In this document: positions 17,111 through 25,497 of the stretch, piece by piece | Layout: each line of letters begins with the position of its first letter | Numbering within the stretch: position 1 is the first letter of the stretch | Assembly (NCBI RefSeq): GCF_004521915.1 | Contig: NZ_SDKD01000002.1 | Coordinates: 62,862-126,861 of the forward strand | Length of the DNA stretch: 64,000 nt | Reading direction: 5' to 3' | Origin: Brevibacillus migulae | Lineage (GTDB): Bacteria > Bacillota > Bacilli > Brevibacillales > Brevibacillaceae | Program-made: the position numbers and the translations under genes | Notes under the pieces: generated by a model | Seen by the model: only the letters and a program-made list of their open reading frames with translations | What the model was told of the DNA's origin: nothing | Databases searched by the model: none

Positions 17111-17493
17111 TATTCGGGATAGGCATAGATATTCAAGAAATAAAAGCGATGGACCGCATCATCCGGCGACAAGGACACCACTTTCTGGATAAAGTATTTA
17201 CCTCAAACGAAATCGCGTACTGCTTGCAAAAGCGAGAACAGAGTCAGCACTTTGCGGCCAGATGGGCGGTCAAAGAAGCCTTTTTCAAAGCGCTGGGCAC
17301 AGGAGTCAGCGGTCGGTATCGTTTTTTGGATGTGGAAACAATCCATTTGACTTCGGGTCAGCCCGTTATACAACTGCACGGAATGGCGGAAGCTTTCTGC
17401 AGGAGAGAAGGGCTGCAGAGTCATGTAAGCATATCCCATTCCAGAGCCTACGCGGTTGGGCAAGTGATCCTCTCCTACTACGAACGAAAGTGA
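17107..17493 (+). CDS. acpS: Holo-[acyl-carrier-protein] synthase, AcpS type
   Basis: A 128-aa enzyme of normal AcpS length, GTG start overlapping the glycosyltransferase stop. The first metal ligand is Asp8 in FGIGIDIQEI, and the second motif FAARWAVKEAFFKALGTG carries the Glu and Lys that act on CoA. SISHSRAYAV is the third conserved block. It transfers the 4'-phosphopantetheine arm of CoA to the Ser of carrier proteins. Because four carrier proteins lie in this cluster, this copy is probably dedicated to them rather than being the housekeeping gene. That is inferred from location. Confidence 0.92.
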   Translation: MIFGIGIDIQEIKAMDRIIRRQGHHFLDKVFTSNEIAYCLQKREQSQHFAARWAVKEAFFKALGTGVSGRYRFLDVETIHLTSGQPVIQLHGMAEAFCRREGLQSHVSISHSRAYAVGQVILSYYERK

Positions 17494-17601
17494 CTCGCAA
17501 ACAAAACACGATTCAGCTCCTAACAGAAAGCAGAGTGATTCCGACGCAGATATGTGATGATAAAAGTGTCCCCGGGAGACATAAAAAAAGGAGGAGTTCA
17601 C

Positions 17602-18123
17602 ATGAATATCTTGTCCGCGAAGAAAGTGGAAATGACGTTGGAGTCTTCTAACAGCAAAACCTTCCTGGAGCTCGCAGATGGCCGCACGGAGGAGCTGCAC
17701 TTTACGCAAGTCAATGAGACGAAATTTTTCGTCAATGATTCTGAATTCAGCTTGAAATCTGGCGTAACGGTTGATCTTGAGATCCAAAACGTAGAGCTCG
17801 AGGCGGTATCCAATGTTCTGTGGCCTGGTCAAAAAGTCCGCGTTCGCGGAGGAATTGACGGGCAAGGACAAGCCATCAAAGCGACTGCTACCATCCCGTT
17901 CAACAAAACCATCGCGGATGGCGTGCAAGCTGAATCCTTCCTGTACTGGGTCATCGAGACGCCAGAAGGCACTTTCCACAACAAAAAACCAATCCACATG
18001 AAAGGCACCATCAAAGGCTTGCCACCAAAAGACGCCACCTTCTATTCCAACACCGTGATTCCGATCTATGACACAGAAGATCATCAAGTCGGTACCCTCT
18101 ACGGCTGCCTGCAGTCTAACTAA
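17602..18123 (+). CDS. Hypothetical beta-rich protein
   Basis: A 173-aa protein with no membrane segment or signal peptide and no family I recognise. Many short alternating hydrophobic stretches suggest an all-beta fold. The start follows AAAAGGAGGAG at ideal spacing. It stands alone: 108 bp upstream there is a degenerate copy of the activator box (GAAAGCAGAG at 17526-17535, then 20 bp and GATGAT), and a perfect 14-bp inverted repeat follows the stop. The strong ribosome site and isolation suggest a well-expressed protein, possibly structural, binding or immunity. The function is unknown. Confidence 0.7.
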   Translation: MNILSAKKVEMTLESSNSKTFLELADGRTEELHFTQVNETKFFVNDSEFSLKSGVTVDLEIQNVELEAVSNVLWPGQKVRVRGGIDGQGQAIKATATIPFNKTIADGVQAESFLYWVIETPEGTFHNKKPIHMKGTIKGLPPKDATFYSNTVIPIYDTEDHQVGTLYGCLQSN

Positions 18124-18145
18124 TCCTCTGTCTTCACCCACCCCT

Positions 18146-18180
18146 GAGTCAAAGAGACCGCCTCTTGGTCTCTTTGACTC
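18146..18180 (+). terminator. Perfect 14-bp inverted repeat (terminator or attenuator)
   Basis: GAGTCAAAGAGACC (18146-18159) pairs without mismatch with GGTCTCTTTGACTC (18167-18180) around a 7-nt loop. Only a weak T-run follows, so it may stabilise the upstream mRNA or attenuate the downstream operon rather than stop transcription fully. Confidence 0.6.
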
Positions 18181-18206
18181 TCCCATTTCCGAGTAAGGGT
18201 GATCTT

Positions 18207-19382
18207 ATGTACGACGTAATTGTGGTCGGGGCCAGATGTGCGGGTGCATCGCTTGCCCTGTTCCTTGGTAGAAAAGGCGTCAAGGTTTTGCTGATCGACA
18301 GATTCGCCACACCGGTTCCAACGCTATCCACGCACATCATTGGCGAAACGGATGTATACGCTCGGCTCGGCATTCTGGAAAAGATGGAAAATGCAGGTGC
18401 GCCTCCTCTCACCCGATTCCGTGTCGATTTAGGCGGGACCATTTTTGAATCAGATATGCTGGTCACTTCACGGGCATTAGGGCTGCGGCGTGAAATCTTG
18501 GATCCTATACTCCTTGATGCAGCGGATGCCTGTGACTCCGTTACCACATTATTGCAGGCAAATGTCGTTTCCATGCTTTACCGCAATGGCGAGGTGGCTG
18601 GTGTGCGATGCCGACATCCGGATGGCACTTTCCAGGAATATTTGGGGAGAATCGTCGTGGGTGCAGACGGCCGCCATTCGATGGTTGCCTCCTGTGTCAA
18701 TCCGAAGAAGCTGCGTGAGGATGACGAACGACATCTCGCTGTTCTATACGCGTATGTAGAGGAAATGGAGCCGCTCCCTATACCTGCGGTCGAATGGTAT
18801 TGGGTGGAAGATGGAGTGATGATTTGCAACCCGATTGACCAATCGATGCATTGCATCGCGATCATGCAGCCCAAAGAGAAGCTTCGCGCTTGGCAAAAGG
18901 ATCTATCCCACGCTTTTTATCAACAGCTGATGAGTGTTCGGACATTGGCTCCACGGTTGAAACAATTCCGCACCAGTGGCCCGATCCGGGGTGCCCATGA
19001 AATATCCAGCTATATCCGCCACCCCTTTGGAAAAGGGTGGGCTTTGGTAGGAGATGCTGGGGCACATTTGCATCCGATCGCTGGGGTGGGCATCGATAAC
19101 GCTGTTTGTACCGCTGAAATTCTAGCGGAGAAGCTGACGTTATTCCTCGAGGGCCGTAACGACTGGGATTCGGCCATGGAGGAGTATGCCCGACTTCGCG
19201 ATGAACGCCTCATCCCCCAATATGAGGCTTCCCTCGCGACTTTAGCGCTTGCCGCTAAAAAAGTGCCAGACGAACAAATGCTTTCCTTGCAAATGCTTGC
19301 CACATTCCCCAGCCATGTCAAGAAAATCGGCATGCATGCAAGTACAGTTCTAAATTTGATGCAAGAGGTGGAGAAATCATGA
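18207..19382 (+). CDS. FAD-dependent oxidoreductase (monooxygenase / geranylgeranyl-reductase-like)
   Basis: A 391-aa flavoprotein. The N-terminal FAD site is YDVIVVGARCAGASLALFLG, with the GARCAG form of the Rossmann turn that is usual in geranylgeranyl-reductase-like and related monooxygenases. A second flavin motif is GWALVGDAGAHLHPIAGVGIDNA. No halogenase WxWxIP motif is visible. The start at 18207 lies behind AAGGGTGAT. It overlaps the SRPBCC-PDZ gene by 4 bp and probably hydroxylates, epoxidises or reduces the chain or ring of the product. The substrate is unknown. Confidence 0.82.
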   Translation: MYDVIVVGARCAGASLALFLGRKGVKVLLIDRFATPVPTLSTHIIGETDVYARLGILEKMENAGAPPLTRFRVDLGGTIFESDMLVTSRALGLRREILDPILLDAADACDSVTTLLQANVVSMLYRNGEVAGVRCRHPDGTFQEYLGRIVVGADGRHSMVASCVNPKKLREDDERHLAVLYAYVEEMEPLPIPAVEWYWVEDGVMICNPIDQSMHCIAIMQPKEKLRAWQKDLSHAFYQQLMSVRTLAPRLKQFRTSGPIRGAHEISSYIRHPFGKGWALVGDAGAHLHPIAGVGIDNAVCTAEILAEKLTLFLEGRNDWDSAMEEYARLRDERLIPQYEASLATLALAAKKVPDEQMLSLQMLATFPSHVKKIGMHASTVLNLMQEVEKS

Positions 19383-20281
19383 TTCCTTGCGAAAAAGATC
19401 GAACGGTCAACATAACTTACCTGGAAGCCCCCCTTGAAAAAGTGTGGTGGAGCATTGTCACACCACCTGGAACCAACACATACCTGACCTATACCGCTGA
19501 TACGACTGGCGACCCGCTTCATCCCAAAGTCGGAGATATTTTTACATTATGCTATGGCGATATCATCAATCGTTCGGAAGTCATTGCCTGCGAAAAACAT
19601 CAATCATTTGCACTGAAGGATGCATATGAATCGATCGCACCGGATGGATCGACCGATCATTTTTTCGTGACGACACATTTCCGGTTAGAGCAAGAAGGGG
19701 CATTTGTCAAATTGACGCTGGAAGTAACGGGGTTTCAAGATGATGAATACGGACAATGGTTTAGAGAATGCCTCGAAATGGGCTGGCGACGCTCGTTGAT
19801 GAATTTGAAATCGGTGCTGGAGCTAGGGATGGATCTGCGAGCCGAAATGTTCAGCTATCCAAGATTGGGGGTAGTGAATTGCACTGTAAATCAGAACCAG
19901 AGCATCTCTACCGGCGTGCCCGTCCGACAAGGCAATTACTTGTTGGAGGTTTTCCCCAACAGCCCTGCGGATGCTGCCGGTTTGATGAAGGGGGATGTGA
20001 TTGTTGCGTTTGATGACGTTCCGACACCTGCGTATGAGGACTTTGTACGCGCGATCTCGTTCTACTATGGAAAAGAATCCCAGGTAACCATCCGATATAT
20101 TCGCAACGGAGAAGAAAAGAGGACGGTTGCCAGACTCTCCATCGAGGATACGTTTACAGGCCGAGTCGAGCTGGAGGGAACCTCTCTGGAAGAGATCAAG
20201 CAAAAGCGTGAACGACTTGCCAGACAGCGTTCGGCATCTGGTGCCATCTGGAAAGAACAAGGTGGGCTTTCCGATGAGTAG
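19379..20281 (+). CDS. SRPBCC (START-like) domain fused to PDZ domain (copy 1)
   Basis: A 300-aa protein. Residues about 8-150 are an SRPBCC/AHSA1-like fold (INITYLEAPLEKVWWSIVTP pattern, ending CLEMGWRRSLMNLKSVLELG), a hydrophobic ligand-binding cup also used by polyketide cyclases. Residues about 160-262 are a PDZ domain (EVFPNSPADAAGLMKGDVIV, then VPTPAYEDFVRAI). A close paralogue is at 35455-36297 on the minus strand. No signal peptide is seen, so it should be cytoplasmic. The PDZ might dock the cup to partner enzymes or peptides. The fusion is unusual and its function unknown. Confidence 0.8.
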   Translation: MIPCEKDRTVNITYLEAPLEKVWWSIVTPPGTNTYLTYTADTTGDPLHPKVGDIFTLCYGDIINRSEVIACEKHQSFALKDAYESIAPDGSTDHFFVTTHFRLEQEGAFVKLTLEVTGFQDDEYGQWFRECLEMGWRRSLMNLKSVLELGMDLRAEMFSYPRLGVVNCTVNQNQSISTGVPVRQGNYLLEVFPNSPADAAGLMKGDVIVAFDDVPTPAYEDFVRAISFYYGKESQVTIRYIRNGEEKRTVARLSIEDTFTGRVELEGTSLEEIKQKRERLARQRSASGAIWKEQGGLSDE

Positions 20282-21311
20282 AGTCGTCCGAGTCGGTATT
20301 ATTGGATGCGGGAAAATTGCGCAAGTCAGACATATTCCTGAATATGCAAAGCTAAAGAACGTAGAAATCCGTGCAGTGTGCGATATGAATATCAATCGTG
20401 CGAGAGAGGTAGCGGATCAGTTCAAGATTCCACAAGTGTACGGGGATTATCGCGAACTGCTCCAGATGCCCGATCTGGATGCTGTCTCCATTTGTACCCC
20501 CAACATGTACCATGCGGCCATCGCGATGGAAGCTTTGCAAAAAGGCATCCATGTGCTGGTCGAGAAGCCGCTCGCTACTACGTTGTCCGATTGCCAGGAG
20601 ATGGCGATAGCAGCGGAACAGAGTCATGCCTTTCTCATGGTTGGACATAACCAGCGTTTTTCCCCTGTGCATCAGCGAGTCAAAGCGTTTTTGCAGACGA
20701 ATGAGCTAGGTCGTATCTACCAATTTTCCACCTCCTTTCATCATGGAGGACCGGAACACTGGAGCATAGACAAGGAAAACAGCTGGTTTTTCAGTCAAAA
20801 GGAAGCAGGCTTTGGCGTTATCGGCGATCTAGGGGTACATAAGCTGGATTTGATCCATTGGCTGCTCGATGACGAGATTGATGAAATCAGTGCCTTACAA
20901 GGGGCGCTGCGTCAGGAGATTAGCGTGGAAGATCACGCAGTGATAATGGCCAGAACCAAAAAGGGAGCGATCGGTACAATCAGCCTCAGCTGGAATAATC
21001 CGGTTCAAGAACATCGGACCGTACTATACGGCGAGCATGGTGTGCTTACCTTTGGGGAAACCCTTTTTGGCTTTCAGGTTGCCTATCATAATGGACGTTT
21101 GCGGGACGAGGAGGTTGATCCGATCCTTCGCCCGGACGGAATGCTAGATTCAGGTGTCATCCAACATTTTGTTCAATGCATCAGGGAGGGCAAACAACCT
21201 GAGACGAGCGCTTCTGCCGTACTCCCGGTCATGGATGCTATTTTCCGCTTGGCAAAAGGGCATTCCAGTTCGTGCTCGGTGTTGGCAAGGAACCCCGAGA
21301 AAAAATCATAG
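20274..21311 (+). CDS. Gfo/Idh/MocA family oxidoreductase
   Basis: A 345-aa NAD(P)-dependent dehydrogenase. The Rossmann motif is VRVGIIGCGKIAQVRHIPEY and the catalytic-Lys motif is GIHVLVEKPLATTLSDC. A substrate-domain His lies in GDLGVHKLDLIHWLL. Members oxidise or reduce hydroxyls of sugars and inositols. Here it may prepare the sugar or cyclitol part, perhaps creating a ketone for the aminotransferase at 37378. The start at 20274 overlaps the upstream gene by 8 bp. The exact substrate cannot be told. Confidence 0.85.
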   Translation: MSRVVRVGIIGCGKIAQVRHIPEYAKLKNVEIRAVCDMNINRAREVADQFKIPQVYGDYRELLQMPDLDAVSICTPNMYHAAIAMEALQKGIHVLVEKPLATTLSDCQEMAIAAEQSHAFLMVGHNQRFSPVHQRVKAFLQTNELGRIYQFSTSFHHGGPEHWSIDKENSWFFSQKEAGFGVIGDLGVHKLDLIHWLLDDEIDEISALQGALRQEISVEDHAVIMARTKKGAIGTISLSWNNPVQEHRTVLYGEHGVLTFGETLFGFQVAYHNGRLRDEEVDPILRPDGMLDSGVIQHFVQCIREGKQPETSASAVLPVMDAIFRLAKGHSSSCSVLARNPEKKS

Positions 21312-21327
21312 GAAAAGGAGATCGAGC

Positions 21328-21579
21328 ATGATGTCAATCGCCAAACGCATTCGGGAGCTGATGAGTGTGGAAGGGTGTGGCGTCTTTCCCGTCGAGGAGG
21401 TACGCAGCGATAAGCTTTTATTTGAACTGGGATTTGATTCCCTTCGTTTCATGGAGTTAGTCGTCTTGATTGAGGAAACGTTTGCCATCGCGTTTCCGGA
21501 TCAGCTGCTCGAAGTAGGCGCCACTACGAAGGTAAGCGATATCGTATCGGCTGTGGAAGGATGCCTGAAGGGGTGTTGA
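21328..21579 (+). CDS. Acyl/peptidyl carrier protein 1
   Basis: An 83-aa carrier protein with the phosphopantetheine Ser in LFELGFDSLRFMELVVLIEE. The start follows AAAAGGAGATCGAGC. It is 3 bp upstream of a stand-alone AMP-dependent ligase, so the pair most likely activates and holds one acid building block. It would be converted to the holo form by the AcpS at 17107. Confidence 0.88.
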   Translation: MMSIAKRIRELMSVEGCGVFPVEEVRSDKLLFELGFDSLRFMELVVLIEETFAIAFPDQLLEVGATTKVSDIVSAVEGCLKGC

Positions 21580-21582
21580 TGG

Positions 21583-23013
21583 ATGATCTCTGCCTGGAAC
21601 ATCCATTCATTGCTCGATCAACTCTCCCGGCATACAGGCATTTGCATCTTATTGCCGGATGAGCAGCCGATTTCTTACCAGCGTTTGTATCAAGAGGTCG
21701 TAGAGAATCGGAATGCGCTGGACTTGCTGAATTATGCGGAGCGTGCGGACAAGCAGGTGCTCATCCTGGATGTCTCCATTGGCTGGAGGGCGATACCTGT
21801 CATTTTGGCGGCTTTGGAGAAACGCATCATCGTGATACCCGTCGATTCGCTTCACAGTCCGCGGCAAATGGCTGTGATTACGGATAGCTTTCCGGGCGAA
21901 CCCGTCATCGGGGATGGACAGATCGATCAGCAAGGAAGGCTGCGCCCCGATCAAATCCAGAGGAAGGACATCAAGTATTTTCATGACATGATTGATGTCG
22001 CTTTCATCTTGTACACCTCCGGGACGACAGGAAGGCCAAAAGGAGTCATGCTGACACATGAGAATATCTGGAGCAATGTGAATGCCATCCTGCATTATTT
22101 CACCCCTCGCCAGGATGATCGGGTGTTTGTGATCCGTCCATTAACGACTGCATCGGCTATTACTGGAGAGGTATTGCCTTCATTGATTCAAGGCGCTTCC
22201 ATGTATGTGAAACCGGTGGATCAGCAGCCGTTGCGCACGGCTTCGCTGATGGGTGAATTGAGAGGGACCATCCTGTGTACGACTCCGACCGTCGCTTTGC
22301 ATCTTGCCTCGCTGGCAAGACGGAAGAGCAACGTTCAGCCGCGTCTCTTGATCTTAAGTGGCGAACCACTTCGCCAAGATGTTTGGAAGAAAATAAGGGA
22401 AGCTTTCGAAGATGCAGAAATATGGAACGTTTACGGCTTGACCGAAGCTTCTCCCCGCATAAGCTGCTGTAAGCAGATCGATCAGGCAGCGGACGTAAAC
22501 TGTGTAGGAAGACCTCTGGTGGGGGTAAATGTGAAAGTGATCGATGAAAGCGGTGAAACAGTCACAGATGGTCACTCTGGTGAATTAGTCATGGCTGGGC
22601 CAAATGTGATGAAAGGTTATTTCAATGAACCGGAATGGACGGCTCTCAAGCTGAAGGATGGCTGGCTTCACACGGGTGATCGGGTGACGATGCGGGATGG
22701 ACAGATCTATGTTCACGGCAGGATGGATCACATGATCATCCGGAGTGGCGTGAACATCGATCCGTATGAAGTGGAAGCAAGTATCCTGCAGCATCCGCAA
22801 GTAACGGAAGCCATGGCATTTGGCGTGTCCGATTCAGATATGAGGGTTCGACTCCATGTATGGGTGGTAGCCGATGTGGAACCGAGTGATCTTCATCGTT
22901 TCCTGATCGAGCAAAGGATTGATTCCCGTTTATGGCCCGATGTGATCGAAAGGAAGGAGAGATTGCCGAAAACATCGTCCGGGAAACTGGTTCGTAATGC
23001 TAGCAACACCTAA
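21583..23013 (+). CDS. AMP-dependent acyl/aryl ligase (stand-alone adenylation enzyme)
   Basis: A 476-aa class I adenylate-forming enzyme, shorter than an NRPS A-domain. Core motifs are FILYTSGTTGRPKGVMLTHE (P-loop), IWNVYGLTEASPRIS, DGWLHTGD, and the C-terminal Lys in LPKTSSGKLVRNA. It activates a carboxylic acid as its adenylate and probably loads the carrier protein encoded just upstream. The acid could be aromatic, fatty or amino; the pocket does not tell me which. It sits mid-operon between the ACP and a methyltransferase. Confidence 0.87.
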   Translation: MISAWNIHSLLDQLSRHTGICILLPDEQPISYQRLYQEVVENRNALDLLNYAERADKQVLILDVSIGWRAIPVILAALEKRIIVIPVDSLHSPRQMAVITDSFPGEPVIGDGQIDQQGRLRPDQIQRKDIKYFHDMIDVAFILYTSGTTGRPKGVMLTHENIWSNVNAILHYFTPRQDDRVFVIRPLTTASAITGEVLPSLIQGASMYVKPVDQQPLRTASLMGELRGTILCTTPTVALHLASLARRKSNVQPRLLILSGEPLRQDVWKKIREAFEDAEIWNVYGLTEASPRISCCKQIDQAADVNCVGRPLVGVNVKVIDESGETVTDGHSGELVMAGPNVMKGYFNEPEWTALKLKDGWLHTGDRVTMRDGQIYVHGRMDHMIIRSGVNIDPYEVEASILQHPQVTEAMAFGVSDSDMRVRLHVWVVADVEPSDLHRFLIEQRIDSRLWPDVIERKERLPKTSSGKLVRNASNT

Positions 23014-23028
23014 GGAGGCAGGGTACTG

Positions 23029-23784
23029 ATGCAGGGAGAATTGTGGAAAGAGTTCTTCGGAACCGATTATTTGCGTTTTTCGGAAGCGATTCTGACGCCA
23101 GACCGGACGGCGCTTGAAGTTGGCGGAATTATGAGACTGTTGAATTTACCTAAAGGAGCGCGCATTTTGGATCTCGGATGCGGCCAGGGAAGAATTGCGG
23201 TGCCCTTGGCGAAACAGGGATATCAGATTGTCGCGTATGACGGTTCGGCGCAATTATTGGATGAAGCAAAACGTCGAGCAGAAATGGCTGGAGTCCAATC
23301 AATCGCTTTTCAACTCGGGGATATGCGCGATCTCCCTTATGAAAATGAATTTGATGCCGTAATTAACATCGGTACCGCTTTCGGCTATGTGCAGGATCAA
23401 GAGGATGATCTGCAAATTTTGAAAAAAGTCTACCGTGCCTTAAAAGCTGGCGGCGCTTTTCTGCTCGAGAATGAGAATCGGGAGTTGAAGCTGCAGAATC
23501 AAATGGGGGAAACGGTCCATGACATGAATGGTCACGTCATCCGCTCAGAGAGAACCTTCGACCTGCAAACAGGCCGCTGGAGGGAAGTGATGAGGTGGAT
23601 GCAGGGTCATGAGGAAAAGGAATCAATCCTAGATATCCGTTTATACACGGCAACGGAGATGATTCACATGCTGAACAAGGCCAATCTGGCGTTATCCCGT
23701 GTGATGGGTGGGTTTGATGAAACCCCTTTAACGGTGTCGAGTCCTAGGCTTCTCATTCTTTCACATAAACGGAGTGAAGCCTGA
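23029..23784 (+). CDS. Class I SAM-dependent methyltransferase (copy 1)
   Basis: A 251-aa methyltransferase. Motif I is RILDLGCGQGRIAVPLA, followed by the acidic VAYDGS and the post-I block GDMRDLPYENEFDAVINIGT. A strong AAGGAGG precedes the ATG. It is closely similar in layout to the pair at 57866 and 58618 (same opening pattern LWKEFFGTDYL, and FDAVINIGTAFGYV in the core), so the three are a local paralogous family. It transfers a methyl group from SAM to an O, N or C of the product. Confidence 0.87.
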   Translation: MQGELWKEFFGTDYLRFSEAILTPDRTALEVGGIMRLLNLPKGARILDLGCGQGRIAVPLAKQGYQIVAYDGSAQLLDEAKRRAEMAGVQSIAFQLGDMRDLPYENEFDAVINIGTAFGYVQDQEDDLQILKKVYRALKAGGAFLLENENRELKLQNQMGETVHDMNGHVIRSERTFDLQTGRWREVMRWMQGHEEKESILDIRLYTATEMIHMLNKANLALSRVMGGFDETPLTVSSPRLLILSHKRSEA

Positions 23785-24695
23785 TGATGAGCAAGCTTGA
23801 CTCCATCTTGGACATGCTTCCGCAAAAGCCGCCATTTCGTATGGTCGACCGCATACTCTCCTACCACCCTGGGAAGCAAGTGGAGGCTGGCTTTCTTACT
23901 TCTTCCTTTTTTCAACAACCGATTCCCTCTGTTCCGATTACCATCCTCATGGAAGGATTGGCCCAGACGGGAGTCCTTTACACCCAACTGGAAACCGAGC
24001 CATTAAGCGAAAAAGAGTTTCCGCTGCTGGGCAGCATTCATGTTCATTTTTATGAAGAGGTGGAATGGGGCGAGCCTGTCCATTTTATTATTCGCCCCGA
24101 ACGATTAGATTCGAAAAGAGCGGTATTGAATGGAACGATAGCCAAAGGAAATGGGCTGGAAGTGGCTTCAGGCATGTTAAGTGTCGCGGTCGCACAGATG
24201 GAAGGCTCATTCGTAGGTCCTCCAGAGTCAAGGGAGTCGGGTGGATGCAGGGAGAGCTACCGCTTGGTGGATGGCAAGAAAGCGGAAATGCTATTGCCTT
24301 ACCATAAACCATGGCAAATGATCGATCGCTATCAATATCGACTGAATGCCGGCGGGATCACGACCTCCAAACTGATTACGGCAAGCGATTACTATTTGCA
24401 AGGACATTTTCCTGCCTACAGTATCTTCCCAGGAATGCTCTTACAAGAAGGCATCCACCAATCTCTCCAGTTGCTGGATCGGGTAGAAGGTCGATCTTCT
24501 TTCGCTTCTGTCCGGATCACCGAAGTCAATACGAGGTTTTTGCTTCCTGTGGAACCGGGTGAAGCCGTCTTGTATCAGCTTCGCAAGGAAACGAATGATG
24601 CTGAAACCACAGTTGTCGGGCAAGGCAGCATATCAACGGGGCTCGCCATCAAGACCAGAGTAAAGGTGAGGAGGAAAGAGGATGGGGGACTATGA
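23784..24695 (+). CDS. Tandem hot-dog (FabZ/FabA-like) dehydratase
   Basis: A 303-aa protein made of two FabZ-like hot-dog domains. The first (1-140) begins LPQKPPFRMVDRIL but has no His in the place of the HFP motif; it keeps the Glu in ILMEGLAQTG. The second (170-303) has LPYHKPWQMIDRY, LQGHFPAYSIFPGMLLQEG, with both catalytic His and Glu. In FabZ dimers the active site draws on both subunits, so this is a fused pseudo-dimer. It would dehydrate beta-hydroxyacyl-ACP made by the KS and KR genes at 41-45 kb. The start overlaps the methyltransferase stop. Confidence 0.82.
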   Translation: MMSKLDSILDMLPQKPPFRMVDRILSYHPGKQVEAGFLTSSFFQQPIPSVPITILMEGLAQTGVLYTQLETEPLSEKEFPLLGSIHVHFYEEVEWGEPVHFIIRPERLDSKRAVLNGTIAKGNGLEVASGMLSVAVAQMEGSFVGPPESRESGGCRESYRLVDGKKAEMLLPYHKPWQMIDRYQYRLNAGGITTSKLITASDYYLQGHFPAYSIFPGMLLQEGIHQSLQLLDRVEGRSSFASVRITEVNTRFLLPVEPGEAVLYQLRKETNDAETTVVGQGSISTGLAIKTRVKVRRKEDGGL

Positions 24696-25497
24696 GTCAT
24701 TGGTAGATATCCATACGGAACTTGGGAGATTGGCGGGCATTCTCCATTTGCCGCCCCCGGCGATGAGGCCGTGTCCGATCGTCATTTACTGTCCGGGGAA
24801 AAATGGTGAGCGTTACGAAGTCCACCGCTTGGCAGTTAAATTCGCCCGGAAACTCGCCAAGACGGGAATTGCTTTTCTTCGATTTGACTACTATGGAATG
24901 GGATTGAGCGATGGATTTTACCACGAGATGACGAACTCGAAAAAAGTAGCGAACGTTTTGGCAGCATACCAATTCATCGAAAGTCATCCAGACATTATCG
25001 GGACCCAGACGGCTTTTCTCGGCTTTAGCGATGGGGCGCGGATCGCATTGATGGCTGCAAACCGAACCCACGTTGAGCGGTTGCTTTTATGGAGTCCTCT
25101 CTTTTACGAGTGGGGAGGCAATTTTCCGAACAAGAAACATCCGCGTTTTTCCAGACATCCGAAGCATCCGGACACGCTCGTCATGCCTTGGGCAGGGTTA
25201 TGGGTGGGGATGGATTTTTATCGCGATCTTCAGGCGATTGACATCGTGGGGGAAATGAGTGCGTATCGTGCTTCTTCTCTGCTGATTTATGGAGATGATG
25301 ATCCGCTGATCGCGGAAGAAATGGAGCAATTAAAGACCGATCTGTTTTCCGTGTACGCTGGCAATGAAACCAATAGCGTCAAGGTCGTCCAAGGTGCAGG
25401 TCATCTATTTACCTCCCGCGTCTTCGAAGAGCAGTTGATGGATGCTTCCGCCGCATGGCTGATTTCTCGATTCACGAGAGCGAAGGGGGGATTATGA
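24682..25497 (+). CDS. Alpha/beta hydrolase (active form)
   Basis: A 271-aa alpha/beta hydrolase. The nucleophile elbow FLGFSDGARIALMA is G-F-S-D-G, with Ser near residue 119. The oxyanion/His-Gly region is YYGMGLSDGF, and a late Asp (YGDDDPL) and His (GAGHLFTSR) complete a triad. It resembles type II thioesterases or acyl hydrolases of biosynthetic clusters. It overlaps the hot-dog gene by 14 bp and is immediately followed by a second hydrolase-fold gene. The pair could release or transfer acyl chains from carrier proteins. Confidence 0.85.
   Translation: MGDYESLVDIHTELGRLAGILHLPPPAMRPCPIVIYCPGKNGERYEVHRLAVKFARKLAKTGIAFLRFDYYGMGLSDGFYHEMTNSKKVANVLAAYQFIESHPDIIGTQTAFLGFSDGARIALMAANRTHVERLLLWSPLFYEWGGNFPNKKHPRFSRHPKHPDTLVMPWAGLWVGMDFYRDLQAIDIVGEMSAYRASSLLIYGDDDPLIAEEMEQLKTDLFSVYAGNETNSVKVVQGAGHLFTSRVFEEQLMDASAAWLISRFTRAKGGL

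Noticed and set aside
17203..18186. 327-aa minus-strand frame across AcpS and the 173-aa gene
   Set aside because: It covers two well-supported plus-strand genes and their spacer. The residue make-up is typical of an antisense shadow.
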